Shown: positions 46,026 through 55,245 of the stretch, piece after piece | Numbering within the stretch: position 1 is the stretch's first letter | Layout: every line of letters begins with the position of its first letter | Origin: Eilatimonas milleporae | Lineage (GTDB): Bacteria; Pseudomonadota; Alphaproteobacteria; Sphingomonadales; Kordiimonadaceae | DNA: 64,000 nt | Assembly (NCBI RefSeq): GCF_003688555.1 | Contig: NZ_REFR01000001.1 | Location: forward strand, 1-64,000 | Direction: 5' to 3' | Position numbers and translations under genes: made by a program | Notes under the pieces: generated by a model | The model's input: the letters and a program-made list of their open reading frames with translations, nothing else | Told to the model about the DNA's origin: nothing | Database searches by the model: none

Positions 46026-47237
46026 TCATGACAGGATGTGCCATATCTCGCGGTAAGCGTGCCGTTCTATGCGCCATGGCGGACATTTTCCCAGAAGATC
46101 GGACAAACCCGTCTCTTCAAGAATGCGGCTGAGTGCCGCACGCTCTTTTTCGGGCAAGGCCGCCAGGCTGTCCTGTGCCCTGTTCAGCATCCAGACGGCA
46201 TACTGACGGACGGCGGCCTCATAAGGGGTGCCATCGATGTGGAAGCGGATGCGTCCCAGCGTCCGTTTGCCGCTGTCGCCCAAAACCGCCGCACCGTCCG
46301 CCGGGTGTGTTGTCCGCACATGATCGTCGAGAAAAGCGACACAGGCGGCCAGTTCGGGGGCATGTTCGCGGGACATCATTTTCAACAGATCCTTCAAGGT
46401 CTCGGGCAGGGCTGCCGGCCTGAAAAGACCGTCCTCGCCGTAAGCCTGCCCAGATGATGGGGACGATGATGCGGATGGTGCCGGACCGGCAAATGTATGC
46501 TCCGGAAACTCCGGGGCCGTCCATTCGGGGGCCATCATCCGTTCCACCCAGCGCCACACCCGGTGGGCCTGCCGCTGCATCAGGGCCGCCGGATGGGGAT
46601 CCCGGCCCAGATGCGCATACAGCGGGCCGATAAAGCCGAAATCGGCAATGGTCGGACGCAGGCCCAGAAGATAGGGATGGTCGGCGAAATGCCTGTCCAG
46701 CAGGCCGAGCAGTTCATGGTATCGGCCTTCGATACCGGGAATGGTGTCCGCTGTAATGCCAAGATACGGCAGAAGGCCGCTCATCCGGGCTTTCAACGGC
46801 GCGGCCACGGTGTCCGCCTGATCGTCCGGTGTAGCCGGGGCCCCCATCCGGGCGAATTCCAGGCTGATGAAATGGTCGTTGGCGTCCGGAAAATTCCAGC
46901 GGTAATGCATGGCCGGACGCAGCAGGCCCTCGTCACCGTAAAGTTCCAGGATACGCGCGACCGTTTTCAGGGCCGGGTCCCGGGGGACAAGGGCGGGTTC
47001 GGGATGACGGTCTTCCAGAACGTCGATGATTTCGGTCGTATCCTGAAGAACGTCCCCCTCCGGCGCGACAAGCACCGGCAGCACCACCCGCCCGACGGCG
47101 GGCACTATGTCGCGGGCAAATGCCGGATGGGCCGGCAGGCGTTCTTCAAAGGGCAGGGCCTTTTTGCGCAGATAACTTCTTAATTTACCCGAATAAAGCG
47201 AAACCGGGCTGCCATACATAATATGGGGATGCGTCAT
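46026..47237 (-). CDS. Glutathione S-transferase-like protein with an extended C-terminal domain
   Basis: The product is 403 residues. The thioredoxin-like GST N-domain is visible (MYGSPVSLYSGKLRSYLRKKALPFEERL, then LPVLVAPEGDVLQDTTEIIDVLEDRHP, about 7-80), then a helical GST C-domain containing PYLLGLRPTIADFGFIGPLYAHLG. The protein is nearly double the usual GST length; residues about 255-403 form an additional helical region of unknown role. Similar long GSTs are known in alphaproteobacteria. A detoxification role fits the neighbouring dehalogenase, but the active residue (Ser13 or Tyr8) is not certain. Confidence 0.75.
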   Translation of the reverse strand: MTHPHIMYGSPVSLYSGKLRSYLRKKALPFEERLPAHPAFARDIVPAVGRVVLPVLVAPEGDVLQDTTEIIDVLEDRHPEPALVPRDPALKTVARILELYGDEGLLRPAMHYRWNFPDANDHFISLEFARMGAPATPDDQADTVAAPLKARMSGLLPYLGITADTIPGIEGRYHELLGLLDRHFADHPYLLGLRPTIADFGFIGPLYAHLGRDPHPAALMQRQAHRVWRWVERMMAPEWTAPEFPEHTFAGPAPSASSSPSSGQAYGEDGLFRPAALPETLKDLLKMMSREHAPELAACVAFLDDHVRTTHPADGAAVLGDSGKRTLGRIRFHIDGTPYEAAVRQYAVWMLNRAQDSLAALPEKERAALSRILEETGLSDLLGKCPPWRIERHAYREIWHILS

Positions 47238-47523
47238 AAACCGTCTTTCCGCCGTTGGCGCTATAAAGTCATATATTCCAATGAAATAACCATACGGGCA
47301 TCACTATGGCCCACGCTGTTCGGACAGCCAAATAACACTTTGGGGACCGGTGCCAAACGTAAGGTGAACGTCCGTTTTCATGTCGGTTCGGCTGGACGCG
47401 GGCGCCGGCTTGGCGCATCTTGTCAGGCGGAAGTGGTGGGGATTTTACGGACGCATTTGCTTTTGACGGGCACCCCCCTTTTTATGAATGCATTTTTCGG
47501 CAATCCGGACAGAGGAGATATCG

Positions 47524-48981
47524 ATGCGGATGCTCGATAGCCACTATATCGGCGGCCAGTGGGTTCGCGACCATGAGGAACGCCATCGTACCATCGTCAA
47601 TCCGGCAACGGGCGAACCGTCGGGGCATATGCGCCTTGGCGATGCGGCGGATGTAGACAGGGCGGTGGCTGCGGCCCGCGCCGCTTTCGCCGCGTTTTCA
47701 CGCACCACCCGCCAGGACAGGCTGGATCTGCTGGACGCCCTGATTGCCGAATATCAGGCGGCGATTGACGATATGGCCGCCCGCATCACCGAGGAAATGG
47801 GGGCACCGGCCGTATTTGCCCGCAAGGTCCAGGCACCGTCCGGTCTGGGACATCTGATGACGGCGCGGAAAATGCTCGAAACCTTTTCCTTCCATGAAGA
47901 TCGCGGCTCCACCCGGGTTGCCCGGGAACCTGTCGGCGTTGTCGGTATGATCACGCCGTGGAACTGGCCGATCAACCAGATCACCTGCAAGGTGGCGCCG
48001 GCCATCGCCACCGGTTGCACAATGGTTTTAAAACCCAGCGAGGTTGCGCCATACAGCGCTGAACTGTTTGCCGAAATCGTCGACAGGGCCGGGGTGCCTG
48101 CCGGTGTATTCAACATGATATGGGGCGAAGGTCCGACTGTCGGGCAGGCCATTGCCGCTCACCCGGATGTGGACATGGTCTCGATCACTGGGTCCACCCG
48201 TGCCGGACGTGCCGTGCAGGCCGCCGGCGCCGATACGATCAAACGCGTGACCCAGGAACTGGGCGGCAAGTCCGCCAATATCCTGCTGGACGATCTGAGC
48301 GACGACGCGTTCGTATCGGCTGTCACGCGTGACACGCTCGGCGTCATGATGAACACGGGCCAGACCTGCACGGCCCGGACCCGTATGTTCGTACCGCGTG
48401 ACAGGATGGACCGGGCGGCGGAGACCGCCGCCGCCGCCGCCGCAACCGTCGTCACCGGGGCGCCCGGTGACGCGGCCACGCAGATGGGCCCCATCTCGCA
48501 CCGCGATCAGTATGAAAAGGTCCAAAGCCTGATTGAAAAGGGCATGGCCGAGGGCGCGCGGCTGGTGGCTGGTGGACCGGGCCGGCCGCAAGGGGCGCCG
48601 AACGGCGGTTTTTTCGTGCAGCCCACCGTGTTTGCCGATGTCACGCCGGACATGACCATCGCGCGCGAGGAGATATTCGGCCCCGTCTTGTCAATCCTGC
48701 CCTATGACAGCGAGGAAGAGGCGGTCGCCATGGCCAATGATTCCCCGTACGGACTGGCCGGCGCGGTCACGGCGGCGGATGCCGGGCGGGCGCGCGACGT
48801 GGCACAGAGCCTGCGCACCGGTATCGTCCATATCAATGGTGCGCCCAATGATATAACGGCTCCCTTCGGCGGCTATAAACAGTCCGGCAATGGCCGGGAA
48901 TGGGGGGATTACGCCTTCCACGATTATCTGGAAGTCAAGGCAATCATGGGCTTCGCGGACGATGCCGGGCATGCGGCCTGA
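47524..48981 (+). CDS. NAD(P)-dependent aldehyde dehydrogenase
   Basis: The product is 485 residues from ATG 47524, with AGAGGAG upstream. The fold markers are ITPWNWPINQI, LKPSEVAPYSA, ITGSTRAGR, the general base in QELGGKSANI and the catalytic Cys in MMNTGQTCTARTRM. It oxidises an aldehyde to a carboxylate in the cytoplasm. The substrate is unknown. Its stop overlaps the start of the PepSY gene (TGATG). It may finish the oxidation of alcohols made by the dehalogenase, which is inference. Confidence 0.88.
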   Translation: MRMLDSHYIGGQWVRDHEERHRTIVNPATGEPSGHMRLGDAADVDRAVAAARAAFAAFSRTTRQDRLDLLDALIAEYQAAIDDMAARITEEMGAPAVFARKVQAPSGLGHLMTARKMLETFSFHEDRGSTRVAREPVGVVGMITPWNWPINQITCKVAPAIATGCTMVLKPSEVAPYSAELFAEIVDRAGVPAGVFNMIWGEGPTVGQAIAAHPDVDMVSITGSTRAGRAVQAAGADTIKRVTQELGGKSANILLDDLSDDAFVSAVTRDTLGVMMNTGQTCTARTRMFVPRDRMDRAAETAAAAAATVVTGAPGDAATQMGPISHRDQYEKVQSLIEKGMAEGARLVAGGPGRPQGAPNGGFFVQPTVFADVTPDMTIAREEIFGPVLSILPYDSEEEAVAMANDSPYGLAGAVTAADAGRARDVAQSLRTGIVHINGAPNDITAPFGGYKQSGNGREWGDYAFHDYLEVKAIMGFADDAGHAA

Positions 48982-49727
48982 TGCCTGACGGGGCGCCGGC
49001 GTCAAACCCGCACGGCAGGCGGCGCGTGGCGTCACGGCTGCATCTGTTTTTCAGCCGGGTGCACAAGCTGATGGGCCTGTTGCTGGTCGTGCAGTTTCTG
49101 TTCTGGACGACCAGCGGTGTGATCATGAGCTGGATCCCGATCCAGGAGGTGCGCGGCGAACATCTGCGCCGGCCGGCGGTGGATATCGCCGCCCCGCCAC
49201 TGGACATCGTCAAGGCCCTTGCCAGGGTGGACGGGACCAGCGGCCTGCGGGAGATCACCCTGCGCGATATTGCCGGGCGCCATGTTATTGAAACGCGGTT
49301 TGCCGACGGCACCTGCGCCCTCATCGATATGGCGACGGGGCGTCGGATACCCGTTGATGCCACCCTGATCGCCGAGGCCGCGCGCGCTGCGTTCGCGCAT
49401 GCGCCCCTGCCGTTGTCCATCGATCTGCTGGACCATGCGCCCATCGACTATCGCGGTCCTGTGCCGGTCTGGCGGGTCGCCATGGACGACGCGGATGGCA
49501 CGGTGGCCTATCTGGACCCGGAAACCGCCCATCTCCGCGCTGTCCGCACGGATACGTGGCGGCTCTACGACTTTTTCTGGATGCTGCACATCATGGATTA
49601 CGAAAGCCGGGATGATTTCAACAACCCGCTGATCATGACGGCATCGCTCAGCGCCGCCCTGTTTGTCTTAAGCGGGATCGCCCTGTTGATTTTCCGGTTG
49701 CGCCAGTCGGATTTCCGGCTGGTGTGA
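48981..49727 (+). CDS. PepSY-domain membrane protein
   Basis: The product is 248 residues. It starts in the TGATG overlap with the aldehyde dehydrogenase gene. An N-terminal helix (KLMGLLLVVQFLFWTTSGVIMSW, about 30-52), two PepSY-like repeats in the periplasmic part (FADGTCALIDMATG and VAMDDADGTVAYLDPETAHLR), the family-typical LHIMDYESRDDFNN, and a C-terminal helix (about 217-238) are seen. Such proteins are linked to periplasmic redox or metal handling. Coupling to an aldehyde dehydrogenase is unusual. Confidence 0.78.
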   Translation: MPDGAPASNPHGRRRVASRLHLFFSRVHKLMGLLLVVQFLFWTTSGVIMSWIPIQEVRGEHLRRPAVDIAAPPLDIVKALARVDGTSGLREITLRDIAGRHVIETRFADGTCALIDMATGRRIPVDATLIAEAARAAFAHAPLPLSIDLLDHAPIDYRGPVPVWRVAMDDADGTVAYLDPETAHLRAVRTDTWRLYDFFWMLHIMDYESRDDFNNPLIMTASLSAALFVLSGIALLIFRLRQSDFRLV

Positions 49728-49730
49728 TAC

Positions 49731-49784
49731 CTGATCGCCCTGATCGCCCTGATCGCCCTGATCGCCCTGATCGCCCTGATCGCC
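49731..49784. repeat. 9-bp tandem repeat, 6 copies
   Basis: CTGATCGCC repeats six times without error, right after the PepSY stop codon and 22 bases before the end of the converging thymidine kinase gene. It is non-coding. Confidence 0.95.
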
Positions 49785-49806
49785 CTGTGCCGGCCGGTGG
49801 GGCCAA

Positions 49807-50439
49807 TCAGCCTTTATCCTTTTCACCGGGGGCGGCATTCATGGTGTCCGGACCGCTTTGCGGCCCGTACAGTTTTTCCATGAAATGCTTTCGGCAGAGC
49901 GCGATATAGCGGTCATTGCCGCCGATCTCGATCGACTGGCCCTCGCGCACGGCGCGGCCTTCGCCGTCGATCCGCAGGTTCATCGTCGCCTTCTTGCCGC
50001 AGGTGCAGATGGTCTTCAGCTCGTTCAGTTCATCCGCCAGCGCCATCAGCCATTTGCTGCCCTCGAACAGGTTGGCGCGGAAATCCGTGCGCAGTCCGTA
50101 ACACAGCACGGGAATGCGCAGGCTGTCCGCAATGGCCGCCGCCTGGAACACCTGATCCTTTGACAGAAACTGTGCCTCGTCCACCAGCACGCAGTGCAGC
50201 GGGCGTGTCTTCAGGCTGTCCGTCACCACCGTAAACAGGTCCGTTGCCTCATCGAAGACCCGTGCCGTGGCCTCCAGTCCGATGCGCGATGAGATCACCG
50301 CTTCGCCGTAGCGGTCGTCGATCGCGGCGGTGAACAATATTGTGTTCATACCGCGTTCCTGATAGTTGAAACTCGATTGCAGCAAGGTGGTGGACTTGCC
50401 TGCGTTCATGGCGGAATAGTAAAAATACAGTTTGGCCAT
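49807..50439 (-). CDS. tdk: Thymidine kinase (type II)
   Basis: The product is 210 residues from ATG 50437-50439. Features are the P-loop ([15 protein letters not shown]), Walker-B-like [23 protein letters not shown] in the lasso region and zinc-binding Cys in [11 protein letters not shown] and ALCRKHF. It phosphorylates thymidine and deoxyuridine with ATP for salvage. It is divergent from the adenosine deaminase gene over a 232-base promoter region that contains no obvious operator. Confidence 0.93.
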   Translation of the reverse strand: MAKLYFYYSAMNAGKSTTLLQSSFNYQERGMNTILFTAAIDDRYGEAVISSRIGLEATARVFDEATDLFTVVTDSLKTRPLHCVLVDEAQFLSKDQVFQAAAIADSLRIPVLCYGLRTDFRANLFEGSKWLMALADELNELKTICTCGKKATMNLRIDGEGRAVREGQSIEIGGNDRYIALCRKHFMEKLYGPQSGPDTMNAAPGEKDKG

Positions 50440-50671
50440 CGGCCTGAAGCATCCGTTGTCTGAAGCGTCCGTTATCCAAGGCCGGTTCGACCGGCTGTTT
50501 TGAAGCCGCGCGATCATAGGCAAGCGGCCCTGCAACGGCAAGGAGCAGGCTGCATGACGGATCGGCCGGTCCTGCGGCCGGTGGGATGACATCCCGGATA
50601 CGAAGTCGGACATTCGGATACGAACGCCCGATACAAAGCCCGAATACAAAGGCGGGGGAGAGGCAAGCGTG

Positions 50672-52141
50672 ATGAAACGCATCGCAAGGAAAGGCTTTGG
50701 CAGGCATGTTTGGGCTGCGGCGGGTCTTGCTGTCCGCCTTGTGGTCTGTATGGTGCTCGGCATCGGTGTGGCGGCCCCGGTCGCGGCGGATGAGGACGAT
50801 GCCGCCCGCATGTTGCAGGTTGTGCGCGGCAACGGGCCGGAACTGCGTCGTTTCCTCCAGGCCTTTCCCAAGGGCGGCGAGCTGCACTCCCATCTTACCG
50901 GCGCCGTTTATGCCGAAACATGGCTGGACTGGGCGGCCGAAGACGACCTGTGCCTGGACAAGACCTATAAGTCCATCGTCATGCCCGGCAAGGGGGGCTG
51001 CGACGCGGACGGCGGGATCACTGCCGCCAATGCCCGGCTGATCGAGGATGCGCGCCGCACCTTTATCGACAGTGTCAGCCTGCGCAGTTTTCTGCCCTAT
51101 GCGGGGTGGTCGGGACACAATCAGTTTTTCGCCACCTTCGCCCGGACCACGGCCAGGCCCGAACGCTTCGGCGATATGCTGGCCGCTGTTGCCGAGCGGG
51201 CCGCGCGGCAGAACATCCTGTATCTGGAACTGATGCATACCCTTGGCTTTGGCGATATTTTCCCCCTTGTCGGCGGGCTTGAAATGACGGGCGATGTGGC
51301 GGCGGATTACCGCACATTGATGGACAGCCCCTTCGGCGCGGCGCGCGGTGACCTTGTGGCCGGAATGCGCGGGCAGATCGCCGCGGCCTACGCCCGCAAG
51401 GACGCACTGCTCGGCTGCGGCACGGACGAGGCCAAAGCGGGCTGCGACGTGGAAATCCGCCTGCTGCATCAGGTGATACGCGAGTTTGAGCCCGCGCTGG
51501 TGTTCGCGCAATTCATCCTGGGCTGGGCCGCCGTGGCGGAAGAACCGGCCTATGTGGGGATGAATCTTGTGGCACCGGAAGACGGCTTTATCGCCCTGCG
51601 CGACTATACGCTGCACATGCGCATGATCGACCATCTGTACCGCAATGAAGGCGCGCGCAATGTGGCCCTGCACGCGGGCGAATTGACGCTGGGTCTGGTA
51701 CGGCCCAAACAACTGCGCTTCCACATCCGCGAGGCGATTGAACTGGGCCATGCCAAACGCATCGGCCACGGTGTCGCCATTGCCTATGAGGATGACAGCC
51801 ACGGCCTGCTGGCCCATATGGCCGAAAATGGCATTCTGGTCGAAATCAACCTGACCAGCAACGACGTGATCCTCGGGGTCGCGGGCAGTGATCACCCGTG
51901 GGCGCTGTACCGGGCGGCGGGTGTGCCGATGGCATTGTCCACTGATGATGAAGGGGTTTCGCGCATTGATCTGACGCACGAATATCAGCGCGCGGTCACA
52001 ACATATAATCTCGGCTACGGCGATCTCAAAACGCTGTCGCGGGCCAGTATCGAGTACAGTTTTCTTGACCCCGAGGTCAAAGAGCGTCTTATGCTGACCC
52101 TTGAAGAGCGGTTTCGCCGTTTTGAGGCCGGCGCGCGTTGA
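50672..52141 (+). CDS. Exported adenosine deaminase-like protein
   Basis: The product is 489 residues from ATG 50672 (GGGGGAG upstream; a GTG just before is in frame). A signal peptide is present ([20 protein letters not shown], end near residue 40). The metal-dependent ADA site is complete: [13 protein letters not shown] (two His), VALHAGE (His and Glu), KRIGHGVAI (His) and [10 protein letters not shown] (Asp-Asp). It would deaminate adenosine or an adenine nucleoside in the periplasm. It is longer than cytosolic ADA (about 340), like secreted ADGF-type enzymes. A purine-type permease gene follows. Confidence 0.88.
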   Translation: MKRIARKGFGRHVWAAAGLAVRLVVCMVLGIGVAAPVAADEDDAARMLQVVRGNGPELRRFLQAFPKGGELHSHLTGAVYAETWLDWAAEDDLCLDKTYKSIVMPGKGGCDADGGITAANARLIEDARRTFIDSVSLRSFLPYAGWSGHNQFFATFARTTARPERFGDMLAAVAERAARQNILYLELMHTLGFGDIFPLVGGLEMTGDVAADYRTLMDSPFGAARGDLVAGMRGQIAAAYARKDALLGCGTDEAKAGCDVEIRLLHQVIREFEPALVFAQFILGWAAVAEEPAYVGMNLVAPEDGFIALRDYTLHMRMIDHLYRNEGARNVALHAGELTLGLVRPKQLRFHIREAIELGHAKRIGHGVAIAYEDDSHGLLAHMAENGILVEINLTSNDVILGVAGSDHPWALYRAAGVPMALSTDDEGVSRIDLTHEYQRAVTTYNLGYGDLKTLSRASIEYSFLDPEVKERLMLTLEERFRRFEAGAR

Positions 52142-52240
52142 CCGCCCCGGCTGCAAACCGGGCGGCCGCAAACCATCCGACCGCAATCCATGACGCGCGG
52201 ACCGCGCGATGCCCGTTTCCGTTTTTTGCCGACAAAACCC

Positions 52241-52294
52241 GATTTTAGCCCGATGGCCCAATTTTAGCCCGATGGCCCGATTTTAGCCCGATGG
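52241..52294. repeat. 19-bp tandem repeat, about 3 copies
   Basis: GATTTTAGCCCGATGGCCC appears twice almost exactly and then without its last bases, ending 10 bases before the permease start. The third copy carries GATGG-AAAGG, which supplies the probable ribosome-binding site. Confidence 0.9.
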
Positions 52295-52304
52295 AAAGGC
52301 CTGT

Positions 52305-53945
52305 ATGAGCGCAGATACCCGTCTTCAGGACCGTTCCGGCCCGCAGGATATTCTCAGCGCCGACCGCCCGTCCTCGCAACTGGCCGCGGATGTGAATGCC
52401 GGTTTTGCCTTCTTTCTCGATTGCGTGGTCAATCTGTTCGTTCTCTCGGGCCTGTTGATCGGCGCTTTCGGCTTCCCCGGCGAGATTGTTTTCGGCCGCA
52501 TCATACCCGGCGCGATCGTCGGTATCCTGTTCGGCAACCTGGCCTATATCCGCTACGCCCGTCATCTGGCGAAAAAGACCGGCCAGGAAGGGCTCACCGC
52601 CATTCCGCAGGGCATCGACCTGCCGACGGTGCTGAGCATGGTGTTCTTCATCATGGGGCCGTTCTATGCCGAACAGCGTCTTGCCGTCGGGGATATGGCG
52701 GCGGCCACCGCCGCATGGCATGTGGGCATGGCCAGTGCCCTGTGGATGGCCGCCATCAAACTGGTTTTTTCTTTCTTCGGCCGTCTTATCCAGGATGGCC
52801 TGCCGCAAACCGCGCTGATCGGCGCGATGGCCGGTATTGCCACCGTATGGCTCGGGGCGGATGCTTTTCTCGGCATTTTCGAACTGCCGGAAGTGGGCAT
52901 CGTGTCCCTCTTCATCATGGCCTTTGCGCTGATCGCCGGCCACCGTCTGCCTTACAGCCTGCCGGGGGCGATCCTGGCCATCGTGATGGGCACGCTGATC
53001 TATTACGCGCTGGCCGTCGGCGGTTTCGGCAACGGCTATGTGGTGCGCGAGCTGCCGCCGCTGGTCCCGGCCCTGCCGGTGCCCTCGCTGCTCGGCTTTG
53101 CCGGCCTGTTTGGCGAGGTGACGCGCTATCTCGGTCTGATCATTCCGCTGGCGCTTCTGATTGCCGCCAGCAGCGTCAATGTGGTGGCGGGCGCGCGGCT
53201 GATCGGCGATACCTATGACCCCCGCACCGTGGTGCGGATCGACGCGGCGTCGACCGCCGTCTCCGCGCTGTTCGGCGGGGTTGTGCAGACGACCCCCTAT
53301 TTCGGCCACACCACATACAAACGCATGGGCGCGCGCACGGGCTATTCGCTGGGGGCCGCCGGCGTGATTGCCGTCGGCGGCTTCCTCGGCGTGATTGCGC
53401 TGGCCTCGCAGATGATTCCCGCCGCGGTGCTCAAACCGATCCTGGTGGTGGTGGCGTGCGATATCCTGCGTCTGGCATTCTCGTCCGGCGATGTGCGCCA
53501 TGCACCTGCATTGCTGTTCGCGCTGGTGCCGGCCATTCTCAATTACACCCACACCAAGGTGTCCGAGCTTTACGGCCTGATGGATACGGCGGCCCGCGAG
53601 CTGCTTTCGGCGGACTGGGCACTGTCCTATATTCTGCTCGGGACCATGTCGCGCGGATATATCCTGACCAGCATGATCTGGGCGGCCATGCTGGTCTGGA
53701 TCATTGACGGCAGGATGAAACGTGCGGCCACCGCCGCTTTCGCCGCCGGGGCCCTGACGCTGTTCGGGATCATCCATTCGGTGCTGCCGTCGTCCGGTAT
53801 GTATGTGCCGTGGGCCATGCCCGATCTTGGCGGTGCGGAACTGATGGGATACCGGCTGGCTTTGGGCTATGCTGTGGCGGGCACCATGCTGATTTTGTTC
53901 GGCATCATCAGGCGAAAGCCGATGTCAGGTACAGCGTCGTCGTGA
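52305..53945 (+). CDS. NCS2/AzgA-like purine permease
   Basis: The product is 546 residues with 12-14 hydrophobic segments. Resemblance to NCS2/AzgA-type transporters rests on DVNAGFAFFLDCVVNLFVLSG at the start, ASSVNVVAGARLIGDTYDP in the middle and GGVVQTTPYFGHTTYKRMGARTGYSLGA, where NCS2 members have the substrate-site motif. The substrate is probably a purine base such as hypoxanthine from inosine made by the upstream deaminase. AGGAAAGG-like sequence precedes ATG 52305. It is likely cotranscribed with the deaminase gene. Confidence 0.78.
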   Translation: MSADTRLQDRSGPQDILSADRPSSQLAADVNAGFAFFLDCVVNLFVLSGLLIGAFGFPGEIVFGRIIPGAIVGILFGNLAYIRYARHLAKKTGQEGLTAIPQGIDLPTVLSMVFFIMGPFYAEQRLAVGDMAAATAAWHVGMASALWMAAIKLVFSFFGRLIQDGLPQTALIGAMAGIATVWLGADAFLGIFELPEVGIVSLFIMAFALIAGHRLPYSLPGAILAIVMGTLIYYALAVGGFGNGYVVRELPPLVPALPVPSLLGFAGLFGEVTRYLGLIIPLALLIAASSVNVVAGARLIGDTYDPRTVVRIDAASTAVSALFGGVVQTTPYFGHTTYKRMGARTGYSLGAAGVIAVGGFLGVIALASQMIPAAVLKPILVVVACDILRLAFSSGDVRHAPALLFALVPAILNYTHTKVSELYGLMDTAARELLSADWALSYILLGTMSRGYILTSMIWAAMLVWIIDGRMKRAATAAFAAGALTLFGIIHSVLPSSGMYVPWAMPDLGGAELMGYRLALGYAVAGTMLILFGIIRRKPMSGTASS

Positions 53946-53951
53946 CGGCGA

Positions 53952-53969
53952 TCCGGGCAATGGCCCGGA
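53952..53969 (+). terminator. Short perfect hairpin after the permease gene
   Basis: TCCGGGC-AATG-GCCCGGA begins 7 bases after the stop. No T tract follows, so termination would need Rho or be weak. Confidence 0.35.
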
Positions 53970-54057
53970 AAGCGGATCGGAAAGCGCACCGGGAAATACA
54001 CCGGGCACTGGTCCAGACAGGTGTGCGAAAGCCGGTGTTCGGTCTGTTGACTAATTC

Positions 54058-54073
54058 TTGACCAACCGGTCAG
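54058..54073. promoter_or_regulatory. RutR-like operator upstream of deoC
   Basis: TTGACCA-AC-CGGTCAG matches the site before preT except in the central bases. It lies 81-96 bases before the deoC start, a promoter-proximal position. Confidence 0.75.
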
Positions 54074-54153
54074 ATTTCTGCCATGACCGTTCGCCGGTAT
54101 CGCAGTATTTGCCGAAGACACGAAGCTATGCACCGGGACGATTGGAACCGACC

Positions 54154-55218
54154 ATGACCGCATACGGTACAGCGCAAGACGCAGACAGCCAGGCCCAAGC
54201 TCTGGATCGGGCCCCGGCCAATGACCGCGCCGGCGATACGCAAAACCCCGTTTTGCCGGGCGCGGACCGGCACCGGCCCAATCAGGGCACGGATTTTCAC
54301 GGGGACTGGCTGGACGGCATTCGTGTCAACAAAAGCGCGGTGGAACGCCGCACCGCCAGCCTGCCGGGTCGCCGCGCGGTCAAGAAAGAGGCGCAGACCG
54401 CCTTCCTCTTGAAAGCCATAAGCTGCATTGACCTGACGACCCTTGCCGGCGATGACACGCCTGGCCGTGTCCGCCGACTGTGCGCCAAGGCCAAAGGGCC
54501 CGTGCGTCCGGATATTCTGGAAAAATTCGGCGTTGCCGACATCGGCCTGACCACGGGAGCCGTCTGTGTCTATCATCAGATGGTCCCGACAGCGGTCAGC
54601 GCCCTGAGCGGCAGCGGTGTGCCCGTGGCGGCGGTGTCAACGGGCTTTCCGGCGGGTCTCGCCCCCATGGAGACACGGCTGGAGGAAATTCGCCGGTCCG
54701 TCGCCGCCGGTGCGGGCGAGATCGACATTGTCGTCACCCGGGCCCATGTGCTGACCGGTAACTGGCAGGCCCTGTATGACGAAGTGCGCGCCTTCAAGGA
54801 AGCGTGCGGCCCTGCGCTGATGAAAACCATCCTTGCAACCGGCGAGCATGGCAGCCTGACACAGGTGGCGAAGGCGTCGCTTACCGCGATGATGGCGGGC
54901 TCCGACTTCATCAAGACATCGACGGGGATGGAGGGCATCAATGCCACCATGCCGGTTTCTCTGGTCATGGTGCGGCAGATCCGTGACTTTGCCGACCGCA
55001 CCGGCATCAGGGTCGGCTACAAGCCCGCCGGCGGCATCCGGACCGCCAAGGACGCCGTGAATTACCTTGTCCTGATGAAAGAGGAACTGGGCCGCCGCTG
55101 GCTGGAGCCGGACCTGTTCCGCTTCGGTGCGTCCAGCCTGCTCGGCGATATCGAGCGTCAGTTGGAATATCATGCCTTTGGCGGCTATTCCGCCGACTAC
55201 CGTCATGCCATGGCGTAA
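54154..55218 (+). CDS. deoC: Deoxyribose-phosphate aldolase
   Basis: The product is 354 residues from ATG 54154. The class I aldolase site is clear: GEIDIVVTR (Asp), the Schiff-base Lys in DFIKTSTGM and the activating Lys in GYKPAGGIRT. It splits deoxyribose-5-phosphate into acetaldehyde and glyceraldehyde-3-phosphate. The first about 90 residues are a hydrophilic extension (Asp/Gln/Arg-rich) before the barrel, longer than E. coli DeoC (259). A RutR-like site is upstream and an aldehyde dehydrogenase gene, the likely acetaldehyde consumer, starts 27 bases downstream. Confidence 0.92.
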   Translation: MTAYGTAQDADSQAQALDRAPANDRAGDTQNPVLPGADRHRPNQGTDFHGDWLDGIRVNKSAVERRTASLPGRRAVKKEAQTAFLLKAISCIDLTTLAGDDTPGRVRRLCAKAKGPVRPDILEKFGVADIGLTTGAVCVYHQMVPTAVSALSGSGVPVAAVSTGFPAGLAPMETRLEEIRRSVAAGAGEIDIVVTRAHVLTGNWQALYDEVRAFKEACGPALMKTILATGEHGSLTQVAKASLTAMMAGSDFIKTSTGMEGINATMPVSLVMVRQIRDFADRTGIRVGYKPAGGIRTAKDAVNYLVLMKEELGRRWLEPDLFRFGASSLLGDIERQLEYHAFGGYSADYRHAMA

Positions 55219-55245
55219 GACGCATGGCTGTCAGGGGAAGACATC

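Noticed and set aside
49731-49784. Possible CRISPR or coding repeat
   Set aside because: The 9-bp units are contiguous, lie after a stop codon and have no spacers; simple slippage repeat.
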